Shown: piece after piece, positions 1-7,275 of the stretch
Numbering within the stretch: the first letter of the stretch is position 1
Layout: every line of letters begins with the position of its first letter
NCBI GenBank assembly: GCA_964561925.1
Contig: CAZLRW010000003.1
Coordinates: 22,526-86,525, forward strand
Reading direction: 5' to 3'
DNA length: 64,000 nt
Origin: SZUA-430 sp964561925
Lineage (GTDB): Bacteria > Pseudomonadota > Alphaproteobacteria > Micropepsales > Micropepsaceae
Notes under the pieces: generated by a model
Told to the model about the DNA's origin: nothing
The model's input: the letters and a program-made list of their open reading frames with translations, nothing else
Database searches by the model: none
Program-made: the position numbers and the translations under genes

Positions 1-1
1 G

Positions 2-418
2 TGGCGCGCCCGTCCCGGCGAAGCGCAAGCGGTCGACGCCGCCGCGCGTCAGCAACAGGCCGAGCGCAAGCCTCACGGCGACCGCAAACCTCACGGCCAG
101 CGGAAACCGCATCGCGACCGCAAACCGCACGGCGAACGTCACGCGCAAAGCGAACGTCACCCCCACGGCGGCGAGCGCCAGCACGCGCCGGCGAAACCGC
201 GCCATCCGCAACACGCCGATCGCCGTCCCGCGGCGCACGACGCAAAACCGCACGCCGAACGCACGCAACACGCGCACGGCCAAGGCCCGCGTCCGCCGAA
301 GGGTCCAAAGCCCCACCGCAAGGGCCAAGGCCACAAGCCCGCCCACCCGCAAGGCCCGATCGTTCGCGACGCGGGCGGCAACGCGCTGCCGCGCTTCCTG
401 CAGCACCGCGCACGCTGA
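2..418 (+). CDS. C-terminal tail of a probable DEAD-box RNA helicase (5' partial)
   Basis: The reading frame is open from the window edge and ends at TGA 416-418, so only the last 138 residues are visible. They form a very basic, His/Pro/Arg/Lys/Gly-rich, low-complexity tail with four consecutive six-residue units of the type KPHGDR near its start, closing on the hydrophobic end LPRFLQHRAR. Tails like this, ending in a short conserved hydrophobic stretch, are typical of alphaproteobacterial DEAD-box RNA helicases, where they give extra non-specific RNA binding. No helicase motif lies inside the window, so this name is an inference from the tail alone; another RNA-binding protein is possible. 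A second frame over the same bases is also open (from position 1), but it reads as Arg/Ser/Ala noise and runs past this stop. Confidence 0.45.
   Translation, partial: WRARPGEAQAVDAAARQQQAERKPHGDRKPHGQRKPHRDRKPHGERHAQSERHPHGGERQHAPAKPRHPQHADRRPAAHDAKPHAERTQHAHGQGPRPPKGPKPHRKGQGHKPAHPQGPIVRDAGGNALPRFLQHRAR
68..139 (+). repeat. Four tandem 18-bp coding repeats in the basic tail
   Basis: Four imperfect 18-bp units in frame with the partial gene encode KPHGDR, KPHGQR, KPHRDR and KPHGER. Downstream the same Lys/Pro/His/Gly theme continues without fixed length. Such units expand and contract by slippage, so copy number is likely to vary between strains. Confidence 0.7.
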
Positions 419-473
419 CAACGACCTCTGAGGTTATTGCGGGGCGCCGCGGCCCCGCTCTAGCTTTGCGTCC

Positions 474-929
474 GTGACCGGCGTCATCATCAACACGCGC
501 ACCGGCGCCCGCGGCAGCTATGCCGATTGGGTCGCCGCGTTCGTCGATCTGTGGTCGGCGCCGGCTCAGAACGTCGCCCGTTTCACCGACGTGCTGGACC
601 CCGCCATCCGTTTGATCGCGCCAGGCGTTCCCACGACGACGGGACACGACGCAGCCCGCCGCGCCTTCGAACGCCTGTTCAAAGCGCTGCCCGACATGCG
701 CGGCGACGTCATCCGCTGGTGCGCCGAGGGCGACACGCTCTTCATCGAAATGACGTTCACCGCGACGATCGGCCGGCGCAAACTTACCTGGGCGAACGTC
801 GACCGCTTCGCATTCGTGAATGGCGCCGCAGTCGAGCGGATCGCCTACTTCGACCCGACGCCGGTACGCCTCGCCTTTCTGACAAGCCCCCGCGGCTGGC
901 GCCAATTCGCGACGATCCTTTGGGGTTGA
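474..929 (+). CDS. SnoaL/NTF2-like domain protein
   Basis: A 151-residue protein starting at GTG 474. It has the size and layout of a single NTF2/SnoaL-like fold: an N-terminal helix region (YADWVAAFVDLWSAP), the pattern around residues 35-55 describing a short cone entry, then strands with 'DTLFIEMTFTATIG' and a final strand 'ERIAYFDPTPV'. Family members are small-molecule isomerases, cyclases, hydrolases or simple ligand binders, and activity cannot be read from sequence. No signal peptide is visible, so it is probably cytoplasmic. It is followed after 58 bases by an aldolase gene on the same strand and may be co-transcribed with it. Start choice is uncertain because no strong Shine-Dalgarno sequence precedes the GTG. 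Confidence 0.7.
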   Translation: MTGVIINTRTGARGSYADWVAAFVDLWSAPAQNVARFTDVLDPAIRLIAPGVPTTTGHDAARRAFERLFKALPDMRGDVIRWCAEGDTLFIEMTFTATIGRRKLTWANVDRFAFVNGAAVERIAYFDPTPVRLAFLTSPRGWRQFATILWG

Positions 930-987
930 CGCTGGAGCGGCGCGCCCGCCCATGCTAACCCGCAACGCCACTTGAGAGGGGCCGGCG

Positions 988-1737
988 ATGCGCGACAACG
1001 GACTGCGGAAGATCTGGGCGAGCGGGCGTGCCGCGACGAACGTCTGGGCGACGATCCCCGCCTCTTACGCGACCGAGATCATCGCCCATCAAGGCTGGGA
1101 CTCGATCACCGTCGACACCCAGCACGGCGTGATCGACTACCCCGACATGGTCGCAATGCTGACCGCGATTGCGACCACGCCCACGACGCCGCTCGTGCGC
1201 GTGTCGTGGAACAACCCGGGCGAGATCATGCGCGCCGCCGACGCCGGCGCCATGGGCGTGATCTGCCCGACGGTCAACACGAAGGAGGAATGCGAACGCT
1301 TCGTCGGGGCGCTGCGCTATGCGCCGATGGGTTACCGCAGCCTCGGCCCGAACCGCGCGCGGCTCTACGGCGACGACTACGCGGCAAAGGCCAACACGAC
1401 CGTACTCGCGATCGCGCAAATCGAAACCGCGGCAGGCCTTGAACACGTCGAAGCGATCGCGAGCGTCAAAGGCCTCGACATGCTATACATCGGCCCATCG
1501 GACTTGGGGTTATCGCTCGGCCGCGAAGGTCGCATGGACCAAACCGACCCCGTCGTCGTCAAAGCGATCGACCGCATCCTCGCCGTCGCGAAGGCCGCTG
1601 GCCTCAAAACCGGCATCTACTGCATCGCACCCGACTATTCGAAGCAGATGCTAGCCAAGGGCTTCGATCTGGTGACAGTATTGTCCGACCTAACGCTCAT
1701 CAACGCCGGCGCGGCGCTGAAGAAGCAGTTCGCGTAA
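988..1737 (+). CDS. HpcH/HpaI family aldolase
   Basis: A 249-residue class II pyruvate aldolase-fold enzyme. Family members cleave 2-keto-3-deoxy acids or 4-hydroxy-2-oxo acids to pyruvate plus an aldehyde with a divalent metal. Expected active-site residues are visible: base His46 in VDTQHG, substrate Arg71 in LVRVSW, and metal ligands Glu146 (AQIETAAG) and Asp172 (IGPSDLGLSLG). Length matches the family. A GAGGGG Shine-Dalgarno lies just upstream of ATG 988. The exact substrate is unknown: sugar acid (2-dehydro-3-deoxyglucarate type) and aromatic meta-cleavage (4-hydroxy-2-oxoheptanedioate type) enzymes share this signature, and no pathway neighbour settles it. The gene is followed 16 bases after its stop by a large nested palindromic repeat. 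Confidence 0.88.
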   Translation: MRDNGLRKIWASGRAATNVWATIPASYATEIIAHQGWDSITVDTQHGVIDYPDMVAMLTAIATTPTTPLVRVSWNNPGEIMRAADAGAMGVICPTVNTKEECERFVGALRYAPMGYRSLGPNRARLYGDDYAAKANTTVLAIAQIETAAGLEHVEAIASVKGLDMLYIGPSDLGLSLGREGRMDQTDPVVVKAIDRILAVAKAAGLKTGIYCIAPDYSKQMLAKGFDLVTVLSDLTLINAGAALKKQFA

Positions 1738-1753
1738 CAGCAAACTCTCCAAT

Positions 1754-1933
1754 CGTCATGGCCGGGCAAGCGAAGCGCGACCCGGCCACCCAGTGCGCGC
1801 GGCGCGCCAAAAAGAAGAATCAGAAACACGAAGCACACGAAGATCACAAAGCGGCTCTACCGAGCTGAGCATCTTGGTGATCTTCGTGTGCTTCGTGTTT
1901 CAACTACTCTTTCTTGGTTGCCCGGCCATGACG
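1754..1933. repeat. Nested palindromic repeat, copy A
   Basis: Two perfect inverted repeats are nested. The outer pair is CGTCATGGCCGGGCAA at 1754-1769 and its exact reverse complement at 1918-1933. The inner pair is a perfect 25-bp palindrome, arms 1823-1847 and 1877-1901, built from the words GAAACACGAAGCACACGAAG. In the left shoulder, TGGCCGGG...CCCGGCCA (1759-1788) can also fold locally. There is no open reading frame of interest inside. The element begins 16 bases after the aldolase stop and ends well before the next gene, so the region 1738-2101 holds this element and otherwise nothing I can recognise. Related copies lie at 4576-4723 and 28523-28803. Confidence 0.9.
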
Positions 1934-2101
1934 AAGAGGGGGGCGCCATTGCGAACAGAACGATCAAGGGACGTATGATTGGCGCAGACTGAACGCTGTT
2001 CAAACATTCGAACGCGCTCACTCGCACCGAAGAGCCACACACGCGCGATCTCGCCCTGGCGGCGTTGACACTCCCGCACGCGGGGATTCAGCATCGCCGA
2101 C

Positions 2102-2461
2102 ATGAATGCCGGACCGATTCCCGACCTCTTGAGCATCGTGATGCTGACCTGGCTTGGCGGCGTCGTGTTGATGCTCGTGTGGCTGGGACTGTCGGGCCGA
2201 ATGTGGGTCACCGGGCTGTTCACGTCCGATCTGAACGGTGACGGCATCGCGGACGAATTCCATCCTGAGCGCGTGCAACTTTTGTTCGTCACGTTGCTCG
2301 GGATCGGCAGTTACGCGTACATGACGTTCAAGGCGGCGACGGCGTCTGATGCGGCACTCACCGCTCTTCCCGACGTGTCGGAAGAACTGTTGATGCTGAT
2401 GGGCGCAAGCCAAACGATGTTCTTGTCGGGGAAATACGGACGAACTTTGAAGCGGGGATAA
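2102..2461 (+). CDS. Small three-helix membrane protein, first of a related pair
   Basis: A 119-residue protein of unknown function. Hydrophobic segments lie at about residues 8-32, 60-78 and 93-112. Between the first two is a soluble stretch with the calcium-loop-like sequence DLNGDGIADEF. It ends LLMLMGASQTMFLSGK, which resembles the end of the next protein (LILLGISGGSYVASK). The two genes are one base apart, and both share the order helix, acidic loop, (S/E)R(L/V)Q(F/L)L helix, DV(P/S) turn, helix with a small-residue patch. I read them as paralogues that probably work together in the inner membrane. The secreted nuclease gene follows on the same strand. No functional name can be given. 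Confidence 0.72.
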   Translation: MNAGPIPDLLSIVMLTWLGGVVLMLVWLGLSGRMWVTGLFTSDLNGDGIADEFHPERVQLLFVTLLGIGSYAYMTFKAATASDAALTALPDVSEELLMLMGASQTMFLSGKYGRTLKRG

Positions 2462-2462
2462 C

Positions 2463-2888
2463 ATGCTGCCTTTCGATCTGGCGATGCTCGTCGCCATCGT
2501 CTTGTCGATCATCCTGCTGGGGTTCGGCGCGGTCATTCTGGGCATGATCATGACGGGTCAAATCGACCTGTCCGACATTCTGGTGGAATCGAACGAGAAT
2601 GGTTCGAAGAAGGCGAGCCTGTCGCGCCTTCAGTTCCTGATCTTCTCCTTCGTTATCGCGGGGCTCTATCTCGTGATCTGTGTGGAGAGCGGCACGTTCG
2701 TCGACGTGCCGCCGGGCGTCCTCATCCTGCTCGGCATATCGGGCGGCAGCTACGTCGCCTCGAAGGGCATCGGCAAGGGCATGCACAAATCGCAATCGCC
2801 ACAGCCGCGCCAAGCCCAACCGCGCCCCTCGCCGGTCCACACGCAGCAACAGCAGATCGCCGAAGCCCAGCAAGCTGTCGGGCAATAG
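2463..2888 (+). CDS. Small three-helix membrane protein, second of a related pair
   Basis: A 141-residue membrane protein of unknown function. Hydrophobic segments lie at about residues 6-30, 55-76 and 85-103, with the motif SLSRLQFLIFSF before the second helix. The last 40 residues form a Pro/Gln-rich hydrophilic tail (QSPQPRQAQP...), probably cytoplasmic or periplasmic linker sequence. It starts one base after the stop of its upstream relative and ends 11 bases before the nuclease gene, so the three form a compact operon. The SLSR-x-Q motif followed by a membrane helix and a Gly/Ser-rich third helix occurs in uncharacterised membrane proteins of several phyla; this is from memory, not from a search. 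Confidence 0.72.
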   Translation: MLPFDLAMLVAIVLSIILLGFGAVILGMIMTGQIDLSDILVESNENGSKKASLSRLQFLIFSFVIAGLYLVICVESGTFVDVPPGVLILLGISGGSYVASKGIGKGMHKSQSPQPRQAQPRPSPVHTQQQQIAEAQQAVGQ

Positions 2889-2899
2889 CGCCCGCTTCC

Positions 2900-3730
2900 A
2901 TGCCGCGCCGCCTTTTCGCCCTTGCTCTGATCGTTGGCGTCGCAGGCGTCGCGCCGGCGCGCGCCGACTTCGACGCCTGCCGCGCGACTTATGCCGAGGC
3001 AGGCTTGCCACAACGCCTGGGCGACACCGAAGTGGGCGAAACGCAGGAGCGCTGCCTCAAAGGCTTCGCGCTGCTCTACAACAAACGCACGAAGACGCCC
3101 GACTGGGTCATCGAGCGTTTGAGCACGGACTCGTTTCGCGGCACCGCCACGCGCTCCAAGTCTGCCTTCGCCGCCGACACCGTGATCGCCGATGACGCGC
3201 GCGCCGACCTCGCCGACTACGAGGCGCGCTGGCAGGGCCAAATGTTCGACCGCGGCCATCAGGCGCCGGCCGCGAACGCGAAGTTCGACCAGCAGGCGAT
3301 GAACGAGACGTTCCTGCTCTCGAACATGGCGCCGCAAGTCGGCATCGGTTTCAACCGCCACGCCTGGAGCTATCTCGAAAAAGCGATCCGCGGCTGGGTC
3401 CTGTGCGGCGGCCGCGACCGGCTCTACGTGATCACGGGCCCGATCTATTCGCAAAACGCCGACAAGGTTCTGGGCGCGAACAAGATCGCGATTCCCGACG
3501 CGTTCTACAAGATCGTCTACGACCCCGAGCGCGGCCGCGCCATCGGCTTCATCCTCGACAACAAGCGCCACCAGGGCCGCGACCTCAGCCCTTACCGCCG
3601 TTCGATTTCCGAGATCGAGGAGCTGACCGGCATCGACTTCCTGACGAACCTGCCCGAACGCCAGCAAAACGTGCTCGAGTCGAACGTCGCCCCGATGTGG
3701 GCCCACGACCGCGCCTGCAGCATCCGCTAG
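2900..3730 (+). CDS. Secreted DNA/RNA non-specific endonuclease (NUC family)
   Basis: A 276-residue beta-beta-alpha-metal nuclease. Residues 1-22 are a Sec signal peptide ending APARA, so the enzyme acts in the periplasm or outside the cell. The catalytic motif is Asp117-Arg118-Gly119-His120 (FDRGHQAPA), with the magnesium-ligand Asn142 in LLSNMAPQ. This is the same arrangement as Serratia nuclease and mitochondrial EndoG, which cut DNA and RNA without sequence preference. The usual second half is present (VITGPIYSQ, IPDAFYKIVYD, LDNKR). Length is normal. It sits 11 bases after the pair of small membrane proteins; no immunity inhibitor gene is evident, and export probably protects the cell. 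Roles include nutrient scavenging and removal of extracellular DNA. Confidence 0.92.
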   Translation: MPRRLFALALIVGVAGVAPARADFDACRATYAEAGLPQRLGDTEVGETQERCLKGFALLYNKRTKTPDWVIERLSTDSFRGTATRSKSAFAADTVIADDARADLADYEARWQGQMFDRGHQAPAANAKFDQQAMNETFLLSNMAPQVGIGFNRHAWSYLEKAIRGWVLCGGRDRLYVITGPIYSQNADKVLGANKIAIPDAFYKIVYDPERGRAIGFILDNKRHQGRDLSPYRRSISEIEELTGIDFLTNLPERQQNVLESNVAPMWAHDRACSIR

Positions 3731-3790
3731 GCGTTTTCAACGAGCGGACGCACTGATAGAAACCGCACTCCGCCATTGATAAGGAGTGCC

Positions 3791-4567
3791 ATGTCCGACC
3801 CCGTCATCCTCGTCGAAAAGCATGGCGAGACCGCGCTCGTCACGTTGAACCGGCCGCAGGCGATGAACGCCCTGTCGAGTGCGTTGCGTGCCGCCATTGC
3901 CGAAACGTTCGACAAACTCGAAGCCGACCCGAACACGCGCGTCGTCATCCTGACCGGCGCGGGCAAGGCGTTTTGCGCCGGCCTCGACCTCAAGGAACTC
4001 GGCCAAGGCCGCGACAGCGTACAAGGCACGGTCGAAACGAAGGATCCCGTGACCTCGATGGCGCGCTTCACCGGCCCGATCATCGGCGCTATCAACGGGG
4101 TTGCGATCACCGGCGGGTTCGAGATCGCGCTCGCCTGCGACGTGCTGCTCTGTTCGAGCGAAGCGCGCTTCGCCGACACGCACGGCCGCGTCGGCATCCT
4201 GCCGGGCTGGGGCCTGTCGCAGCGCCTCTCGCGCACGATCGGCATCTACCGCGCGAAGGAACTGTCGTTGACCGGCAATTTCATGACGGCGCAGCAAGCC
4301 TATGAATGGGGCATGGTCAACCGCGTCGTCGCGCCGGCCGAACTGATTCCGGCGGCGAAGAAGCTCGCCGACGACATGCTCACGCTCGTGCCCGAAGCGC
4401 TGAGCGGCTACAAGCGCGTGATCGACAGCGGCTACGCCGAGAGCTTCGGCGAAGGCTTGAAAACGGAGCTTCGCTTCTCCGCCGCCGCCAACAAATCCGT
4501 CCGCGCCGGCGACATCGAATCCCGTCGCGAAGCCATCCGCCAACGCGGCCAAGCGCAGAAAAAATGA
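3791..4567 (+). CDS. Enoyl-CoA hydratase/isomerase family protein
   Basis: A 258-residue crotonase-fold protein. ATG 3791 is chosen because AAGGAG sits at 3781-3786; an upstream TTG in frame lacks one. The CoA and oxyanion-hole motifs are present (KAFCAGLDLKEL and GAINGVAITGGFEIALACD). The first catalytic glutamate is kept (GGFEIAL). The position of the second glutamate of classical hydratases, normally in FGxPE, is occupied by His in FADTHGRVGILPGWG. Enzymes with that THxRVG version form a known subgroup annotated as enoyl-CoA hydratases, but reaction and substrate are uncertain; hydration, isomerisation or hydrolysis of an acyl-CoA are all possible. It is cytoplasmic. A palindromic repeat follows right after the stop. 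Confidence 0.88.
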   Translation: MSDPVILVEKHGETALVTLNRPQAMNALSSALRAAIAETFDKLEADPNTRVVILTGAGKAFCAGLDLKELGQGRDSVQGTVETKDPVTSMARFTGPIIGAINGVAITGGFEIALACDVLLCSSEARFADTHGRVGILPGWGLSQRLSRTIGIYRAKELSLTGNFMTAQQAYEWGMVNRVVAPAELIPAAKKLADDMLTLVPEALSGYKRVIDSGYAESFGEGLKTELRFSAAANKSVRAGDIESRREAIRQRGQAQKK

Positions 4568-4575
4568 TCGTTCCC

Positions 4576-4723
4576 CGTTATGGCCGGGCAAGCGAAGCGC
4601 GACTCGGCCACCCATTGCGTCCGGAGCGGGCCGTAAGAGATTGAAACACGAAGCACACGAAGAACACCAAGCGGCCGGGCCAAGCTCCGCATCTTGGTGT
4701 TCTTCGTGTGCTTCGTGTTTCAA
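4576..4723. repeat. Palindromic repeat, copy B
   Basis: The left shoulder CGTTATGGCCGGGCAA (4576-4591) matches the outer arm of copy A with one change. It is followed at the same spacing by a perfect 30-bp palindrome, arms 4641-4670 and 4694-4723, with a 23-base loop. The arms share the words GAAACACGAAGCACACGAAG with copy A but carry GAACACCAA where copy A has GATCAC, and the opposite arm changes to match. The right outer arm of copy A is missing here. The element starts 8 bases after the enoyl-CoA hydratase stop. Confidence 0.9.
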
Positions 4724-4752
4724 ACATCCTTTCTGTGATACGCAAGCCGTGG

Positions 4753-5139
4753 TCACTTCACATCGACGCTCGCGACCAACTTCTTCGGCGCCTGCAACCG
4801 CCAAGCGATGGCGATGCGGTGTTTGAGTTCCGCGTCGCTGATCTTCGCCAATCGGATCAGGATGGCAGGCCACCCCTTATAGTGATCGGTTTCGAAATAG
4901 ACCGCCGGGTTCGCCTCGATCAGCAGTTCCTTTTCCTCCCGCGTGCACATCAACACCAGCACGCCAGGCTCGCGCACGCGCAGCAAGAACTTGCCCTTCA
5001 CCTTCATAGCCGGCGTACCGTACGACACGCCCTCCTCCAGCCCCGGCAGCTTCGTCGCCGCCGCCATCTTCGCCACGCGCTTGAAGTCGCCTGCAAGATC
5101 GCTGGCCGCCGGCTTCGCCGTTGGTTTACGTTTCTTCAT
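4753..5139 (-). CDS. MmcQ/YjbR family protein
   Basis: A 128-residue cytoplasmic protein of the MmcQ/YjbR (DUF419) fold, a small alpha-beta domain with a proposed DNA-binding surface but no established biochemical role. Recognisable family features are the N-terminal basic segment, the LPGLEEGVSYGTPAMKVKGK strand-turn, the middle RVREPGVLVLM strand, and the C-terminal YFETDHYKGWPAILIRL and LKHRIAIAWRL regions. ATG 5139 gives the expected family length. An in-frame ATG at 5151 would add four residues and cannot be excluded. It is transcribed away from the amidase gene that starts at 5220, leaving about 80 bases for divergent promoters. Confidence 0.85.
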   Translation of the reverse strand: MKKRKPTAKPAASDLAGDFKRVAKMAAATKLPGLEEGVSYGTPAMKVKGKFLLRVREPGVLVLMCTREEKELLIEANPAVYFETDHYKGWPAILIRLAKISDAELKHRIAIAWRLQAPKKLVASVDVK

Positions 5140-5219
5140 GCGGGCAAGCATCGCACAACCACGCCCCTTGCCCAAGCGGTTGCGATCGTCTCCACTGATC
5201 GCAACAGCAAGGACCCGCC

Positions 5220-6620
5220 ATGTCAAAACCGCTCTGGGCGCTCGACGCGACCGAAACCGCGAACCTGATCAAGAAGAAGAAACTGTCGGCGCGCGAGGCG
5301 GTGGAGGCCCACCTCGCGCGCCTTGACGCCGTCAATCCGAAACTGAACGCGGTCGTGCGCGTGCTGCGGAAAGAGGCGCTCGCCGAGGCCGCGGCCGCCG
5401 ACGAAGCGGTTGCCCACGGCGACCGGCTCGGCCCTCTGCACGGCGTGCCGATCACGACGAAGATCAACGTCGATCAGCAAGGCAGCCCAACCGACAACGG
5501 CGTCGTCATGCTGAAGGACTTGATCGCGAAGGAAGACAGTCCGCAGGTCGCCTGCCTGCGCGACGCCGGCGCGATCGTCATCGGGCGCACGAACTCACCC
5601 GCCTTCGCAATGCGCGCCGTCACCGACAACGCGTTGCACGGCCTGACGCTGAACCCATGGAACAAGGAGGTGACCTGCGGCGGGTCGAGCGGCGGCGCCG
5701 GCGCAAGCCTCGCCGCCGGCATCGGCGCGTTCGCGCAAGGCAACGACATCGGCGGGTCGATCCGCTGGCCGTCCTACTGCAACGGCGTCGCGGGCTTGCG
5801 CCCCTCGATCGGCCGCGTCGCCGCGTTCAACCCGACAGCGCCCGCGCCGCGCGCCTTCGCGGCGCAGCTCATGTCCGTGAACGGACCGATGGCGCGCTCC
5901 ATCCGAGACTTGAGACTCGGGCTTCGCGTCATGTCGCAAGGCGATCCGCGCGACCCGGTATGGACGCCGGCGCCGCTCGACCCGGCGCCGCTGCAGGCCC
6001 CGCATGGCGTTGCGGTTGCGATCGACGACGCCCTGCCGCATCCGATCAAGGCGACGCTGCGCCGCGCCGCCTCGCACTTGCAAGACGCAGGCTACGACGT
6101 CGAAGAGGTCTCGCCGCCCGGAATCGATCGCCTGAGCGAACTCTGGGCTGACATCGGCCTCGCCGAGATCGGCGCGATGCTGCGCCCAGTGATTCCCGCG
6201 ACCGGCGACAAGGGCATGCAGGCGTTCATGGACGTGTTCTGGGAACTCCGGGGCAGCGGCGACTTGGCGGCGTATCAGGCCGCGCTCCGCGAACGCGAGG
6301 CGATCCTGATCAAGTGGCAGATCTTCCTCGACACGCATCCGCTGATTCTGATGCCCGCCTGCGCCGAGCAATCGCTGCCCGTCGGCATCGACACGCAAGG
6401 CGCCGACGCGGTGAGGCGCATGCTGAACGCACTCAAATTCCAACTCGCGATCCCGGTGCTGGGCCTGCCCAGCCTCGCCATCCCGATGGGCCAGCGCGAC
6501 GGCCTGCCCGACGGCGTCCAGATCGTCTCGCGCCGCTTCCGCGAAGACCTCTGCCTCGCCGCCGGCGAACTCATCGAAGCCCGCGAACCGCCGGTATGCC
6601 CTATCGACCCGAAGTGGTGA
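5220..6620 (+). CDS. Amidase signature family enzyme
   Basis: A 466-residue serine hydrolase of the amidase signature family, cleaving C-N bonds of amides. The Ser-cisSer-Lys triad is readable: Lys81 in ITTKINVD, the cis-Ser in CGGSSGGAG (156/157) and nucleophile Ser180 in GNDIGGSIRWP. Length fits stand-alone amidases; GatA of the tRNA amidotransferase is similar but normally sits with gatC and gatB, which are absent here. No signal peptide is seen, so it is cytoplasmic. An AAGGA sequence precedes ATG 5220. Substrate cannot be deduced. It is a single gene, with the toxin-antitoxin promoter starting only a few bases after its stop. Confidence 0.9.
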   Translation: MSKPLWALDATETANLIKKKKLSAREAVEAHLARLDAVNPKLNAVVRVLRKEALAEAAAADEAVAHGDRLGPLHGVPITTKINVDQQGSPTDNGVVMLKDLIAKEDSPQVACLRDAGAIVIGRTNSPAFAMRAVTDNALHGLTLNPWNKEVTCGGSSGGAGASLAAGIGAFAQGNDIGGSIRWPSYCNGVAGLRPSIGRVAAFNPTAPAPRAFAAQLMSVNGPMARSIRDLRLGLRVMSQGDPRDPVWTPAPLDPAPLQAPHGVAVAIDDALPHPIKATLRRAASHLQDAGYDVEEVSPPGIDRLSELWADIGLAEIGAMLRPVIPATGDKGMQAFMDVFWELRGSGDLAAYQAALREREAILIKWQIFLDTHPLILMPACAEQSLPVGIDTQGADAVRRMLNALKFQLAIPVLGLPSLAIPMGQRDGLPDGVQIVSRRFREDLCLAAGELIEAREPPVCPIDPKW

Positions 6621-6627
6621 AGCGTTG

Positions 6628-6666
6628 TTGAATTGACAACTAGCTCAAGTTATACTGCGATATAAC
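6628..6666 (+). promoter_or_regulatory. Promoter and inverted-repeat operator of the toxin-antitoxin operon
   Basis: A -35 box TTGAAT (6628-6633), a 17-base spacer and a -10 box TATACT (6651-6656) form an unusually good sigma-70-type promoter for this GC-rich genome. The -10 lies within the inverted repeat GTTATA-CTGCGA-TATAAC (6649-6666). AbrB/MazE-type antitoxins bind such palindromes over their own promoter, so autorepression is the likely use. The antitoxin ATG follows at 6681. Confidence 0.7.
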
Positions 6667-6680
6667 ACTGGAGTGGTTTC

Positions 6681-6941
6681 ATGGGTTACCCCGCGCGCCT
6701 GCGCAAAGTCGGTGGTTCGGTCATGGTCGCGATCCCGCCCGCCGTGCTCGACGAGTTGAACTTGCAGTCAGACGCCGACGTCGACCTATCGGTCAAGAAA
6801 GGGCAGCTTGTGATCAACCCCAAGGGGCGTCCGCGCTATACGCTCGACCAATTGATAAAGGAAGGGCGGAAGGCGAAGAACCTCAAGTTCAAGGATAAGG
6901 CATGGTTGAACCGGCCCCGCGTCGGACGTGAGGTCATCTAG
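6681..6941 (+). CDS. AbrB/MazE-type antitoxin (ChpS-like)
   Basis: An 86-residue DNA-binding antitoxin. The first 45 residues are a swapped-hairpin AbrB domain (LRKVGGSVMVAIPPAVLDEL, then DADVDLSVKKGQLVI). The remaining tail (YTLDQLIKEGRKAK...) is the expected flexible region that neutralises the toxin; the phrase TLDQL is typical of ChpS/PemI-type antitoxins. The stop codon overlaps the toxin GTG by one base, so translation is coupled. The dimer presumably represses the promoter at 6628-6666. Confidence 0.9.
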   Translation: MGYPARLRKVGGSVMVAIPPAVLDELNLQSDADVDLSVKKGQLVINPKGRPRYTLDQLIKEGRKAKNLKFKDKAWLNRPRVGREVI

Positions 6942-7273
6942 TGGAGCGCGGCGACATCTATCTCGTGTCGCTCGATCCCGCTTTCGGCCGCGAGCAACAA
7001 GGCAAGCGGCCCGTCCTCATCGTCACATCGGCGGTGTTCAACAGGTCGACCGGAGTGCCGCTGATCGTGCCCATCACCACGGTGGGGAACTTCGCGCGCA
7101 CGGCGGGTTACGCGGTCACGCTCATGGGTGCCGGCACATCGACGACAGGCGTCGCGCGTTGTGACCAATTGACGGCGCTCGATCTCCGGGCGCGCGGCGC
7201 CAAGAAGATTGAGCGAGCACCACAGTTCGTGGTCGACGAAGTGCTCGCACGCATCGGCGCGATACTCGAATAG
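6941..7273 (+). CDS. MazF/ChpB/PemK-type endoribonuclease toxin
   Basis: A 110-residue toxin of the MazF fold that cuts mRNA at short specific sequences and stops growth when free of its antitoxin. Conserved features are RGDIYLVSLDPAFGREQQGKRP at the N terminus, containing the RP of the active site, the PLIVPITT strand, and the GVARCDQLTALDL segment. GTG 6941 is the start, overlapping the antitoxin stop by one base. Length is normal and all conserved blocks are intact, so the toxin is probably active. It ends two bases before the convergent prolyl oligopeptidase gene. Confidence 0.92.
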   Translation: MERGDIYLVSLDPAFGREQQGKRPVLIVTSAVFNRSTGVPLIVPITTVGNFARTAGYAVTLMGAGTSTTGVARCDQLTALDLRARGAKKIERAPQFVVDEVLARIGAILE

Positions 7274-7275
7274 AC